Assembly: GCA_017617475.1 (NCBI GenBank)
Contig: JAFZWC010000078.1
Location: 1 to 16,603 of the forward strand
Direction of reading: 5' to 3'
From: Bacteroidales bacterium
Lineage (GTDB): Bacteria > Bacteroidota > Bacteroidia > Bacteroidales > UBA932
Length of the DNA stretch: 16,603 nucleotides
Part shown: one piece after another, positions 6,306 through 14,129 of the stretch
Numbering within the stretch: the stretch's first letter is position 1
How the letters are laid out: every line of letters begins with the position of its first letter
Position numbers and translations under genes: made by a program
Notes under the pieces: model-generated
Seen by the model: only the letters and a program-made list of their open reading frames with translations
Told to the model about the DNA's origin: nothing
Databases searched by the model: none

Positions 6306-6338
6306 CAAAAATACTAAATTTGCGCGCTTTATACAATA
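6306..6338 (-). promoter_or_regulatory. Promoter of glmM
   Basis: On the minus strand TATTG (6338-6334), a 20-bp spacer and TATTTTTG (6313-6306), which fits TAnnTTTG. The ATG at 6273 follows after 32 bases. It overlaps the divergent promoter for the DUF486 gene; the two -7 boxes are one base apart. Confidence 0.65.
6315..6322 (+). promoter_or_regulatory. -7 box of the DUF486 gene
   Basis: TAAATTTG matches TAnnTTTG and lies 26 bases before ATG 6349. The -33 position (about 6291) reads TTTC, one mismatch from TTTG. Confidence 0.6.
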
Positions 6339-6348
6339 GGTAACTCTT

Positions 6349-6717
6349 ATGAAAGGCTTTTGGACCGTTTTGATGCTGATCTTTTCAAACGTTCTCATGA
6401 CGTTTGCCTGGTATGGCCATCTCAAACTGCAGGAGATGAAAATCTCCACGGACTGGCCCCTGATTCTGGTCATCGTTTTCTCCTGGGGCATCGCCTTCTT
6501 TGAATACTGCCTGCTGGTTCCGGCGAATAGAATAGGATTCATTGAGAACGGCGGCCCTTTTAACCTGGTGCAGCTTAAGGTAATCCAGGAAGTGATTTCG
6601 GTCACCGTCTTCTCCATCATCGTCACCTTCCTGTTCAAGGGAACGCCTATCCAGTGGAACCACATCGCCGCTTTCGTATGTCTTATCCTGGCGGTTTTCT
6701 TTGTGTTTTTAAAATAA
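6349..6717 (+). CDS. DUF486 (DMT-like) small integral membrane protein
   Basis: The product is 122 residues with four predicted membrane segments (about 4-22, 37-55, 75-95, 102-121). The signature NVLMTFAWYGHLK, SWGIAFFEYCLLVPANRIG and LVQLKVIQEVISV is that of the DUF486 family, distantly related to drug/metabolite transporters. The length is typical and the gene is complete. The substrate is not known for the family. It is a single gene, divergent from glmM. Its stop lies directly before the promoter of tRNA-Glu, and no terminator was seen between them, so read-through into the tRNA is possible. Confidence 0.9.
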   Translation: MKGFWTVLMLIFSNVLMTFAWYGHLKLQEMKISTDWPLILVIVFSWGIAFFEYCLLVPANRIGFIENGGPFNLVQLKVIQEVISVTVFSIIVTFLFKGTPIQWNHIAAFVCLILAVFFVFLK

Positions 6718-6720
6718 AAA

Positions 6721-6751
6721 TTTGGAGATTCAGATTTTTATCGTACCTTTG
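6721..6751 (+). promoter_or_regulatory. Promoter of tRNA-Glu
   Basis: TTTG (6721-6724), a 19-bp spacer and TACCTTTG (6744-6751). It lies 11 bases before the tRNA and has the same layout and the same -7 octamer as the tRNA-Lys promoter at 14040-14070. Confidence 0.8.
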
Positions 6752-6762
6752 CATTCCCATCC

Positions 6763-6834
6763 GCTGGGTTCGTATAACGGTTAGTACTCGAGATTCTCAA
6801 TCTCGCAATAGGAGTTCGATTCTCCTACCCAGTA
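6763..6834 (+). tRNA. tRNA-Glu(CUC)
   Basis: A 72-nt cloverleaf. The acceptor stem is GCTGGGT / ACCCAGT with a G-U first pair and discriminator A. The D arm is GTAT..GTAC. The anticodon stem CGAGA / TCTCG has loop TTCTCAA, anticodon CTC at 6796-6798. A 4-base variable loop is followed by T arm AGGAG-TTCGATT-CTCCT. CCA is not encoded. CUC reads GAG, so it charges glutamate. Confidence 0.9.
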
Positions 6835-6835
6835 C

Positions 6836-6871
6836 AAAAAGCGCCAGGCTCTAGAGCTTGGCGCTTTTTTT
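6836..6871. terminator. Terminator of tRNA-Glu, also in the tail of the permease gene
   Basis: AAAAAGCGCCAGGCT, a CTAG tip, AGCTTGGCGC and seven T form a strong stem with A and T tracts on both sides. It starts two bases after the tRNA. Its T tract runs into the stop codon of the convergent permease gene (6870-6872), so it can end both transcripts. Confidence 0.88.
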
Positions 6872-8063
6872 ATACCTTCCGGGAAGGAAACAGGGCCATA
6901 AGGAAGCCCACGGCAGAGACGCCTGCCACCGTCCAGAGGATGTCGGTGGCCTTGAGCACCACGGGGTAGGAAGTGACGATGAAATTTCCCGGCATGGAAA
7001 CCAGGCCCCAACGCTGCTGGGCCCAAACCAGAAGGATGCCCAGTACCAGGCCGATGACCATGCCCAGCAGCGACACCAGCCAGCCTTCCAGGAGGAAGAT
7101 GCGGCGAAGCAGGCTTTCCGGAGCACCCAGGGCGCGGAGGGTTCCGGTGTCTTCCCGCTTCTCAATGACCAGCATGCGCAGGGAACTGTAGATGTTGAAG
7201 GCCACCAGCAGCACAATAAAGATGAGAATAAGGTAGATGGCCAGTTTCTCGTAGCGCATCATGCGGAACAGGGATTCATCCTGCTGCACGCGGTTGAGTA
7301 CGCGGAAAGAGGGGCCCAACAGGGCCGACAAGTCATTCTGCACGGCATCCATGGCGCCCTGTGCCGTCCAGATGTCCAGGGAAGAAACCTCGGTATCGTA
7401 TTCCAGCAGTTCCCGCATAAGGCCGATGGGAACCAGCATGAGGCGGGCATCCAGGTCGGCGCTTACGGAGAAGACGCCGGCGAGCCGGAGTTTGGCGCTG
7501 CAAAGCGAGGCGGTTGGATTGGCCAGGTTCACCTGCCGGGTACGGGAGGGGTAGTAGATTTCCAGGGGGGTGATGAAACGGGGATTGAGGCCCAGGGAAT
7601 AGGAAAGCCCCGCCCCTGCTACGCCGTAATTAAGACCGCCAAGGTGAAAGATCCATTTGCCGTCTACGATGTGCTTCTGGAGGGGAGATTCTTCCTGGGC
7701 GGCCTCGTCCAGGCCTCTTACCCGGGCCAGGCTCTGCCGTCCCTCGTAAGAGACGAACACTTGCTCTTCCAGTACGCTGGAGAGGCGCACGATGCGCTCG
7801 TCGGCCTTGATTCCTTCCCAGAGGGTGCTGTCGGGAGTGAATACCTTTCCGGCGGCGGGCCGGACCACCAGGTCGGCCTTGGCGTGGCTCAGGGAATCGG
7901 CCACCAGCTTGTTGAAGCCGTTGAAAACGGAGAGAATGACCACCAGCGCCGCCGTTCCTACCGCCATACCGGCCACCCCGATGCCCGAAATCATGTTGAT
8001 CACATTGAACGATTTGCGGGCAAAGAGATATCGGACGGCGAATCTGAGCGGCAGGTTGGTCAC
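6870..8063 (-). CDS. LolC/LolE-like ABC transporter permease (FtsX family)
   Basis: The product is 397 residues from a GTG at 8063. An N-terminal membrane segment (VINMISGIGVAGMAVGTAALVVILSVFNGF, about 20-50) follows the LRFAVRYLFARKS motif typical of LolC/E. Next comes a periplasmic MacB-like region (about 50-270). Three C-terminal membrane segments (about 278-300, 325-350, 370-392) form the FtsX domain with IEKREDTGTLRALGAPESLLRRIFLLEG, the coupling motif to the ATPase. In E. coli LolCDE extracts lipoproteins from the inner membrane. No LolD ATPase is next to it here; in Bacteroidota it is usually encoded elsewhere. The start overlaps the rbfA stop by four bases (GTGA), so it is translationally coupled as the last gene of the tyrS-rbfA operon. 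Confidence 0.82.
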   Translation of the reverse strand: MTNLPLRFAVRYLFARKSFNVINMISGIGVAGMAVGTAALVVILSVFNGFNKLVADSLSHAKADLVVRPAAGKVFTPDSTLWEGIKADERIVRLSSVLEEQVFVSYEGRQSLARVRGLDEAAQEESPLQKHIVDGKWIFHLGGLNYGVAGAGLSYSLGLNPRFITPLEIYYPSRTRQVNLANPTASLCSAKLRLAGVFSVSADLDARLMLVPIGLMRELLEYDTEVSSLDIWTAQGAMDAVQNDLSALLGPSFRVLNRVQQDESLFRMMRYEKLAIYLILIFIVLLVAFNIYSSLRMLVIEKREDTGTLRALGAPESLLRRIFLLEGWLVSLLGMVIGLVLGILLVWAQQRWGLVSMPGNFIVTSYPVVLKATDILWTVAGVSAVGFLMALFPSRKV

Positions 8064-8407
8064 TTCTTCAGCAATTCCTCTATATGCTCGGCGTAGTCCA
8101 GGGTGGTGTCCAGGAGGAAAATGAGCTCCGGGATAATGCGGAACTGCTTGGCCACCCTGTGGCCCAGCTCTCCGCGGAGGGCCTTGTTGTTTTCTTCCAG
8201 GATGTGCATGACCTCACCCTGTTTCTCGGAGGGGAAGATGCTCACGAACACCTTGGCTACGCTCAGGTCGGGACTCACACGGACCTCGCTTACCGTCACC
8301 AGGGCGCCGTCAAAGGCGGCCATGCCCTTGGAGCGGATAATCTCGGCCAGTTCTTTCTGGATTTCGCGGGCAACCTTCAGTTGCCGGGTGCTTGCAGGCT
8401 TCTCCAT
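8060..8407 (-). CDS. rbfA: 30S ribosome-binding factor RbfA
   Basis: The product is 115 residues, a KH-type fold: TRQLKVAREIQKELAEIIRS, the strand ALVTVSEVRVSPDLSVAKVFVSIFP, the helix VMHILEENNKALRGELGHRVA and the closing FRIIPELIFLLDTTLDYAEHIEELL, which is the family signature. RbfA helps mature the 5' end of 16S rRNA and is needed for cold growth in known cases. The ATG shares one base with the tyrS stop (TAATG), and its TGA overlaps the permease GTG, so all three genes form one operon. Confidence 0.95.
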   Translation of the reverse strand: MEKPASTRQLKVAREIQKELAEIIRSKGMAAFDGALVTVSEVRVSPDLSVAKVFVSIFPSEKQGEVMHILEENNKALRGELGHRVAKQFRIIPELIFLLDTTLDYAEHIEELLKK

Positions 8408-9693
8408 TATTTTACGTGAATGATAAAGTAGTTCTTCTTGCCTTTCTGGGCCAGGATGTAATGACCGTTTACAATGTCGGCCTCGGTTACCTCGGCGTTG
8501 ATGTCGGTCACTTTGTCCTTATTGACGGCGATGCCGTTGCCCTGCACCATCTTGCGGGCCTCGCCCTTGGAAGGCAGGATGGCCGTCTTCACGGCCAGCA
8601 GGTCCAGGATGTTGCAAGGGAGGTCGGCCTTGGTGATGTCGAAGGAGGGAACGTCTCCGAAAACGGCCAGGAAAGTGCGCTCATCCAGCTTCTTGAGGTC
8701 TTCGGAGTTGCCGCCGAAGAGCATGCGGGAAGCGGCTACGGCCTTTTCGTAGGCTTCCTGTCCGTGGCACATGACGGTGACTTCGCGGGCCAGCACTTGC
8801 TGCAGTTCGCGGGCGCCGGGATTCTCACGGTGCCGGGCGATGAGGTCCTCGATGGTCTGACGGTCCAGCAGGGTGAAGATCTTGATGTAGCTCTCGGCGT
8901 CGTTATCGGCCACGTTGAGCCAGAACTGGTAGAACTCGTAGGGGCTGGTGCGCTCCGGGTCCAGCCACACGTTGCCTTTCTCTGTCTTGCCGAACTTGGT
9001 GCCGTCGGCCTTGCGGATGAGCGGGCAGGTGAGGGCGAAAGATTCGCCGCCTTCGATGCGGCGGATGAGCTCGTTGCCGGTGGTGATGTTGCCCCACTGG
9101 TCGCTTCCGCCGAACTGCAGGATGCAGCCCTTGTTCTTCCACAGCCAGTAAAAATCGTAGCCCTGCATGAGCTGGTAGCTGAATTCCGTGAAGGACATGC
9201 CTTCGCTGGACTCGCGGGAAAGACGCTTTTTCACGGAGTCCTTGGCCATCATATAGTTAACGGTGATATGCTTGCCAATGTCACGGATGAAGTTGATGAA
9301 GCTGTAGTCCTTCATCCAGTCGTAGTTGTTCACCAGTTCGGCCTTGTTGGGGGCGTCGGAATCGAAGTCCAGGAAACGGGCCAGCTGGGCCTTGAGGCAG
9401 GCAACGTTGTGGTTGAGGGTTTCTTCGTCCAGGAGGTTTCTCTCGGCACTTTTCATGGAGGGATCGCCCACCATGCCGGTGGCGCCGCCCACCAGGGCGT
9501 ACGGCTTATGGCCGCAGTTCTGGAAGTGCTTCAATATCATAACGCTCACCAGGTGGCCGATGTGCAGGGAATCGGCCGTGGGGTCAATGCCCACATAGGC
9601 GGCCTGGGGGCCTTCCATCAACTTTTCTTCCGTACCGGGCATGATATCCTGGATCATGCCTCTCCATTTTAATTCTTCAACGAAATTCTTCAT
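8407..9693 (-). CDS. tyrS: Tyrosyl-tRNA synthetase
   Basis: The product is 428 residues from ATG 9693 ([12 protein letters not shown]). A longer in-frame start 30 codons upstream lies beyond the -7 box and was rejected. The class I signatures are HIGH at 44-47 and KFGKT at 233-237 (the KMSKS loop in bacterial TyrRS form). Tyrosine-pocket segments are [10 protein letters not shown] and [13 protein letters not shown], followed by GSDQWGNI. The C-terminal 60 residues are an S4-like RNA-binding domain ([24 protein letters not shown]). It attaches tyrosine to tRNA-Tyr in the cytoplasm. It is the first gene of a three-gene operon. Confidence 0.97.
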   Translation of the reverse strand: MKNFVEELKWRGMIQDIMPGTEEKLMEGPQAAYVGIDPTADSLHIGHLVSVMILKHFQNCGHKPYALVGGATGMVGDPSMKSAERNLLDEETLNHNVACLKAQLARFLDFDSDAPNKAELVNNYDWMKDYSFINFIRDIGKHITVNYMMAKDSVKKRLSRESSEGMSFTEFSYQLMQGYDFYWLWKNKGCILQFGGSDQWGNITTGNELIRRIEGGESFALTCPLIRKADGTKFGKTEKGNVWLDPERTSPYEFYQFWLNVADNDAESYIKIFTLLDRQTIEDLIARHRENPGARELQQVLAREVTVMCHGQEAYEKAVAASRMLFGGNSEDLKKLDERTFLAVFGDVPSFDITKADLPCNILDLLAVKTAILPSKGEARKMVQGNGIAVNKDKVTDINAEVTEADIVNGHYILAQKGKKNYFIIHVK

Positions 9694-9712
9694 ATCTTTC
9701 CTTAAAAACGCA

Positions 9713-9720
9713 CAAAGATA
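9713..9720 (-). promoter_or_regulatory. -7 box of the tyrS-rbfA-permease operon
   Basis: TATCTTTG on the minus strand, an exact consensus match 19 bases upstream of the tyrS ATG. No good -33 box was seen. Confidence 0.75.
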
Positions 9721-9732
9721 CGAAATTTTGTG

Positions 9733-9740
9733 TATTTTTG
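9733..9740 (+). promoter_or_regulatory. -7 box of the M16 peptidase operon
   Basis: TATTTTTG matches TAnnTTTG, 26 bases before ATG 9767. The -33 region is poor. It lies back to back with the tyrS promoter. Confidence 0.6.
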
Positions 9741-9766
9741 TCGATGTCGTGTTAGTAGTAAGGTTT

Positions 9767-12652
9767 ATGAAACGCTTCCTCACCCTCTTCGCACTGGTCG
9801 CCCTGGCAGCCGTTACCGGCTGTGCCCGCTACGAAACCGTACAGGGAGACCCTATGGACGTCAAAATCTACACCCTGAAAAACGGGCTGAAGGTTTACAT
9901 GTCCGTGAACAAAGACGAACCCCGCATTCAAACCTACATGCCCGTCCGCGTAGGCGGCAAGGACGACCCTGCCGAAAACACGGGCCTGGCCCATTACCTG
10001 GAACACATGATGTTCAAGGGCACGGAAATCCTGGGCACCCAGAGCTACAGGGCCGAGAAACCCCTCCTGGAGCAGATCGATAGCCTCTTCGAGGTGTATC
10101 GCACCCTCACGGACCCGGCCGAACGGGAAGCGTTGTATGCCAAGATTGACCAGGTGAGCTACGAGGCCTCCAAACTGGCCATCCCCAACGAGTACGACAA
10201 GCTCATGTCCATCATAGGCTCCGAGGGTTCCAACGCATTCACCAGCGAAGACGTTACCTGCTATGTAGAGGAAATCCCCTCCAATCAGGTGGAGAACTGG
10301 GCCCGCATCCAGGCCGACCGTTTCAAGAACTGCGTGTTCCGCGGTTTCCACACGGAACTGGAGGCCGTCTACGAAGAGAAGAACATGACCATGATGGACG
10401 ATACCGAGAAGGCCGTCGACGCCCTCAACGCCATGCTGTTCCCGCATCATCCCTATGGCACCCAGACGGTTATCGGCACCCAGGAGCACCTGAAGAATCC
10501 TTCCATCCGGGCCATCCGCCACCAGAAAGACACTTACTACGTTCCCAACAACATGGCCATCTGCCTGTCGGGAGACTTCGATCCCGACGAGGTTATCGCC
10601 ATCATTGAGAAATACTTCGGAGACTGGAAACCCAATCCCGACGTCCCCCGGCGCACCATTGTCCCGGAAGAACCGGCCGCCCAGCCCCTCGTCCGCGACG
10701 TATACGGCTTTGAGAACGAATTCGCCCTCATGGGCTGGCGCATGCCCGGCACCTCCTTTGAGAAGGCCGATTATGCCGCCATCGCCAGCAGCATCCTGTC
10801 CAACGGCCTTGCCGGTCTCATCGACCTGAATGTGATGCAGGACCAGAAGGTGCTGGATGTGACCATTTCCCCCTACAACCGTTCCGACTGGGGCATCATG
10901 CTGGCCGAGATTCAGCCCAAGGAAGGCCAGTCCCTCCAGGAAGCGACAGACCTTATCAAAGAGCAGGTGTACCGCCTGGCCTCCGGTGATTTCTCCGAGA
11001 ATCTGGTTAAGGCCGCCCAGGCCAATTACCGCCTGTCCATGATGAACAGCCTGGAGAGCAACCGTTCCCGTGCCGGCATCATGATGAACGCTTTCGTGGA
11101 CGGACGCACCTGGCAGTCCGAGGTAGAGAAGATCAAGCTCACCCAGGCCCTGACCAAGGAAGACATCGTAAACTGGGCCAAGCAGAACCTGATTCCCGAA
11201 AACGCCGCCGTGGTATATAAGCACACGGGTCCGGATCCCTCAGTCAAGCGCATCAGCGCCCCCAAGATCACTCCCATCGTTACCAACCGTGACAAGCAGA
11301 GCTCCTTCCTCCAGGAGATTGCCGCCACCGAGGTAACCCCCATCGAGCCCGTTTTTGTGGACTTCGAGAAAGACATGGTGGTGGACAGTTTCGAAGGAAT
11401 GGAACTCCTTTACAAGCAGAACACCAAGAACGATATAGCCACCCTTACCTTCTGGTTCGACTTCGGCAGCAATGACGACCCTGTGCTCCCGATGGCCTCG
11501 GAATACATCCGCTTCCTGGGCATTCCGGGCATGTCGTCCAAGGACATCTCCGTAGAGCTGTATTCCCTGGCTTCCAAGTGGAACATGAACGTGAGTTCCA
11601 ACCTCACCACCCTTACCATCCGCGGCCTGGGAGAGAATACCACCAAGGTCCTGGATCTGGCTGCTTCCATAGCCCGCCACGCCCTCCCGGATCCCGCATC
11701 GCTGGACGGCCTCAAGGCCGATATGATCCGTTCCAGGGCCGATGCCAAGAAGCGCCAGGGTGCCTGCAACACCGCTCTCCAGCGCTACATGATGTTCGGC
11801 CCGGAGGTTATCAAAGCCTCTACCCTCACCAACGATCAGGTGATGAAGATGACCTCCCATGCCCTGGTACAGAGTTTCCAGCAGTTGTTTACTTATAAGC
11901 ACCGCATCCTCTACTATGGCCCTGCCACCCTGGAGGAGGTAAAGGAACTTCTGAATAATCACAAACTGGGCGAACTCAAGGACGTTCACAGCCTGCGTCC
12001 CCGCAAGATTCTCACCCGCGAACCCAAGGTGTATGTAGGCAACTACAATTCCCGTCAATTCAGCTACATGCAGTACTCCAACCGCGGTGAGTCCCTCATT
12101 GTGGAACAGGCCCCCTACATTGAGCTCTTCAACGAGTACTACGGCACCGGAATGAATTCCATCGTGTTCCAGGAGATGCGCGAATCCCGTGCCCTGGCCT
12201 ACCGTGCCGGAGCCAACCTGATGCGGCCTACCTTTACCAACGACGAGTATTATTTCCGTGCCACCATCGCCTCCCAGAACGACAAACTGCGCAAGGCCGT
12301 GGAGGGATTCGAAGAAATTATTGAAACCATGCCCGAGTCTCCTGAGAATCTGGAGATTGCCAAGAGTGCCATCCTCAACAAGATCCGCTCCCAGCGCATC
12401 CACGGCATCACGGTGCTGTATACCTATGTGCGCAACAAAGACCTGGGTTTGACTATCCCGCGTGAGAAACTCATCTACGACAAGGTGGGAAGCCTGACCA
12501 TGTTCGACCTCCTCTCCACCCACGAGGACTGGATCCGCGGACGTACCTATCACTACGCCATCCTGGGCGACATCAAGGATCTGGATATGGATTTCCTGCG
12601 TACCCTGGGTCCTGTAACCATCGTTACCCCTGAAGAAATGTTCGGTTATTAA
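9767..12652 (+). CDS. M16-family zinc metallopeptidase lipoprotein
   Basis: The product is 961 residues from ATG 9767. An upstream in-frame ATG at 9641 would start inside tyrS and before the promoter. The lipoprotein signal is [19 protein letters not shown] with Cys19. The N-terminal M16 domain has the inverted zinc motif HYLEH (76-80, with His76 and His80 as zinc ligands and Glu79 as catalytic base) and the downstream ligand region [10 protein letters not shown] (about 197-206). A second M16 pair sits in the C-terminal half, with [23 protein letters not shown], the R/Y substrate motif of the inactive half. The length fits the fused four-domain pitrilysin type. It should degrade peptides in the periplasm or at the outer membrane. 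Its stop is one base from the next ATG, so they form an operon. Confidence 0.93.
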   Translation: MKRFLTLFALVALAAVTGCARYETVQGDPMDVKIYTLKNGLKVYMSVNKDEPRIQTYMPVRVGGKDDPAENTGLAHYLEHMMFKGTEILGTQSYRAEKPLLEQIDSLFEVYRTLTDPAEREALYAKIDQVSYEASKLAIPNEYDKLMSIIGSEGSNAFTSEDVTCYVEEIPSNQVENWARIQADRFKNCVFRGFHTELEAVYEEKNMTMMDDTEKAVDALNAMLFPHHPYGTQTVIGTQEHLKNPSIRAIRHQKDTYYVPNNMAICLSGDFDPDEVIAIIEKYFGDWKPNPDVPRRTIVPEEPAAQPLVRDVYGFENEFALMGWRMPGTSFEKADYAAIASSILSNGLAGLIDLNVMQDQKVLDVTISPYNRSDWGIMLAEIQPKEGQSLQEATDLIKEQVYRLASGDFSENLVKAAQANYRLSMMNSLESNRSRAGIMMNAFVDGRTWQSEVEKIKLTQALTKEDIVNWAKQNLIPENAAVVYKHTGPDPSVKRISAPKITPIVTNRDKQSSFLQEIAATEVTPIEPVFVDFEKDMVVDSFEGMELLYKQNTKNDIATLTFWFDFGSNDDPVLPMASEYIRFLGIPGMSSKDISVELYSLASKWNMNVSSNLTTLTIRGLGENTTKVLDLAASIARHALPDPASLDGLKADMIRSRADAKKRQGACNTALQRYMMFGPEVIKASTLTNDQVMKMTSHALVQSFQQLFTYKHRILYYGPATLEEVKELLNNHKLGELKDVHSLRPRKILTREPKVYVGNYNSRQFSYMQYSNRGESLIVEQAPYIELFNEYYGTGMNSIVFQEMRESRALAYRAGANLMRPTFTNDEYYFRATIASQNDKLRKAVEGFEEIIETMPESPENLEIAKSAILNKIRSQRIHGITVLYTYVRNKDLGLTIPREKLIYDKVGSLTMFDLLSTHEDWIRGRTYHYAILGDIKDLDMDFLRTLGPVTIVTPEEMFGY

Positions 12653-12653
12653 T

Positions 12654-13796
12654 ATGCGAGTTAAGTATCTGTTATCAGCCCTTTTGGCAGGGACTCTGGT
12701 CCTTTCCTGCGGCGCGCCCGTGAGCCGGGAATCGGCCTTTGAAAAAGACATCGAAGCCTACCGTCAGAAGATTGGAAATGTGGGCCTGGCCGTGGCCGTG
12801 GTCAAGGACAACCAGATTGTGTACCACCACGAATTTGGAGTGGCTGACCTTGAAACCGGGGCTCCCATTCAGGAGAATTCCCTGTTCCGTATTGCATCCA
12901 TCTCCAAGAGTTTCAGCGCCACCTCCATGATGCAGCTCATTGAGAAGGGTTTGGTTACCCTGGACACCGATGTGAGCGAACTGGCCGGCTTCCCCATCCG
13001 CAACCCCAAATATCCCGAGAAGGTTATCACCCTGGAAATGCTGCTCTCGCACACTTCCAGTATCAATGACAGCCAGGGCTATTTTGAACTGGACCGCATT
13101 AATCCCGCTACCAACAAGAGCTGGGAGCAGTGCTACAACGACTATGAGCCCGGAACCGGTTACGAGTACTGCAACCTCAATTTCAACCTGGTGGGAACGT
13201 TCATCGAAAAGCTTTCCGGAGAACGCTTCGACCAGTATGTGGTGAATCATGTCCTGAAGCCCCTGGGCCTTTACGGCGGCTACTGCGTAGATTCCCTGGA
13301 CGCTTCCCGCTTCGCCAAACTGTATGCCTACGAAAACGGCAAGTATGTGGAAGAGGTGGATGCCTATGCTCCCCGCAGCAAACGCATCGCCAACTACAAG
13401 TTCGGCTATGATACGCCCGTCTTTTCTCCCACCGGCGGCATGAAGATATCGGCCTGCGACCTGGCCCGATACATGATGATGCACATGGGTTGGGGTACGG
13501 CTCCGGACGGCACCGTTATCATCTCCGAGGCTTCTTCCCGCAGCATGCAGACCCCCCGCTCAGAGCCCGAGCACTATGGTCTGGCCCTGTGGCACGACTT
13601 TGACAAGATCCCCGGCATTGAGCTGGTGGGTCACACCGGTGGCGCTTACGGCCTCCGCAGCGCCATGTTCTGGGCCCCGGACCGCAGCTTCGGCCTGGTC
13701 TGCATCTCCTCCGGCACCTACGGTGACTTCGAGGATGAGCAGAGCGGCGTTCTGGAAGGCACGCTCCAGCGGATGTACAACCACTTCTGCAAATAA
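12654..13796 (+). CDS. Class C beta-lactamase-like serine hydrolase lipoprotein
   Basis: The product is 380 residues with a lipoprotein signal (MRVKYLLSALLAGTLVLSC, Cys19). The three catalytic motifs of the beta-lactamase/penicillin-binding fold are present: SISK (Ser82, Lys85), YCN (172-174) and HTG (327-329). The FRIASISKSFSATSMMQLIEKGLVTLD and LLSHTSS contexts are typical of Pfam Beta-lactamase (class C, EstB, D-aminopeptidase relatives). Substrate cannot be told from sequence: peptides, peptidoglycan stems and esters are all known in the family, and true beta-lactam resistance is uncommon. It is one base downstream of the M16 peptidase, which suggests linked peptide processing in the envelope (inference). 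Confidence 0.92.
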   Translation: MRVKYLLSALLAGTLVLSCGAPVSRESAFEKDIEAYRQKIGNVGLAVAVVKDNQIVYHHEFGVADLETGAPIQENSLFRIASISKSFSATSMMQLIEKGLVTLDTDVSELAGFPIRNPKYPEKVITLEMLLSHTSSINDSQGYFELDRINPATNKSWEQCYNDYEPGTGYEYCNLNFNLVGTFIEKLSGERFDQYVVNHVLKPLGLYGGYCVDSLDASRFAKLYAYENGKYVEEVDAYAPRSKRIANYKFGYDTPVFSPTGGMKISACDLARYMMMHMGWGTAPDGTVIISEASSRSMQTPRSEPEHYGLALWHDFDKIPGIELVGHTGGAYGLRSAMFWAPDRSFGLVCISSGTYGDFEDEQSGVLEGTLQRMYNHFCK

Positions 13797-13810
13797 GATA
13801 TTCTTGAATA

Positions 13811-13845
13811 CACGAAAAAAGGCGGTCCGGATGGATCGCCTTTCG

Positions 13846-13847
<2 letters not shown>
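13811..13847 (-). terminator. Terminator of the tRNA-Lys pair
   Basis: On the minus strand the stem GGCGATCC / GGACCGCC with an ATCC loop is followed by six T. Outer bases CACGAAA / TTTCGTG extend the stem with a 3-base bulge. It starts at the 3' end of tRNA-Lys(CUU). In the plus direction only three T follow, so termination of the serine hydrolase transcript here is weaker. Confidence 0.75.
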
Positions 13848-13918
<71 letters not shown>

Positions 13919-13934
13919 ATTCAGTCTGGTTTTG

Positions 13935-14007
13935 TGACCCGTTCGGGGCTCGAACCCGAGACCCCAACATTAAAAGTGTTGTGCTCTACCAACTGAGCTA
14001 ACGAGTC
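13935..14007 (-). tRNA. tRNA-Lys(UUU)
   Basis: A 73-nt cloverleaf with acceptor GACTCGT / ACGGGTC (one T-G pair), discriminator A, D arm AGCTCAGTTGGTAGAGC, anticodon stem CAACA / TGTTG with loop CTTTTAA (anticodon TTT at 13974-13972) and T arm TCGGG-TTCGAGC-CCCGA. CCA is not encoded. It is first in the two-tRNA transcript. Confidence 0.95.
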
Positions 14008-14022
14008 TCTCGTTTTGAGGTT

Positions 14023-14036
14023 TCCCGTAAACGGGA
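14023..14036 (-). other. Small hairpin in the tRNA-Lys leader
   Basis: TCCCGTAAACGGGA folds into a 5-6 bp stem between the promoter and the first tRNA. It may be a processing feature of the precursor or chance. Confidence 0.4.
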
Positions 14037-14039
14037 TTG

Positions 14040-14070
14040 CAAAGGTAGTTACTTTTTTTGAAAAAGCAAA
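14040..14070 (-). promoter_or_regulatory. Promoter of the tRNA-Lys pair
   Basis: On the minus strand TTTG (14070-14067), a 19-bp spacer and TACCTTTG (14047-14040). It has the same -7 octamer and spacer length as the tRNA-Glu promoter. Confidence 0.85.
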
Positions 14071-14086
14071 AGTTAAATTAACTTTT
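14068..14086. repeat. AT-rich palindrome between manC and the tRNA-Lys promoter
   Basis: AAAAGTTAA-A-TTAACTTTT is a perfect 9-bp dyad in an A/T-run stretch. It overlaps the -33 box of the tRNA promoter and could be a weak terminator or a protein-binding site; neither is certain. Confidence 0.45.
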
Positions 14087-14092
14087 TTCAAA

Positions 14093-14122
14093 AAGATTTC
14101 TCGACTTCGCTCGAAATGACAA
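14093..14122. repeat. Solo arm related to the inverted-repeat elements
   Basis: AGATTTCTCGACTTCGCTCG then AAATGACAA. It resembles one arm of the elements at 4768-4859 and 15208-15280 (shared AGATT, CTTCGCTC and AATGACA) but has a different centre and no facing arm. It lies just past the manC stop. Confidence 0.55.
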
Positions 14123-14129
14123 GGCGTCG

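Noticed and set aside
5170..6339. A 389-codon plus-strand open frame
   Set aside because: It is the antisense shadow of glmM, which has all catalytic loops intact, and it runs across the glmM promoter region.
6858..9672. Two long plus-strand frames of over 400 codons opposite the permease and tyrS
   Set aside because: They mirror real genes on the minus strand and have composition of shadow frames, rich in G, H and Q with no domain pattern.
9641..9766. A longer start for the M16 peptidase
   Set aside because: It would begin within tyrS on the other strand and before the promoter, and would move the lipoprotein signal inside the protein.
9752..12751. Two long minus-strand frames of about 490 and 500 codons
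   Set aside because: They are antisense to the M16 peptidase, whose zinc motif and length are convincing, and no promoter points into them.
12654..13796. Antibiotic-resistance beta-lactamase
   Set aside because: The fold and motifs match the broad serine-hydrolase family, most of whose members in this context are not resistance enzymes. Sequence alone does not support a resistance claim.
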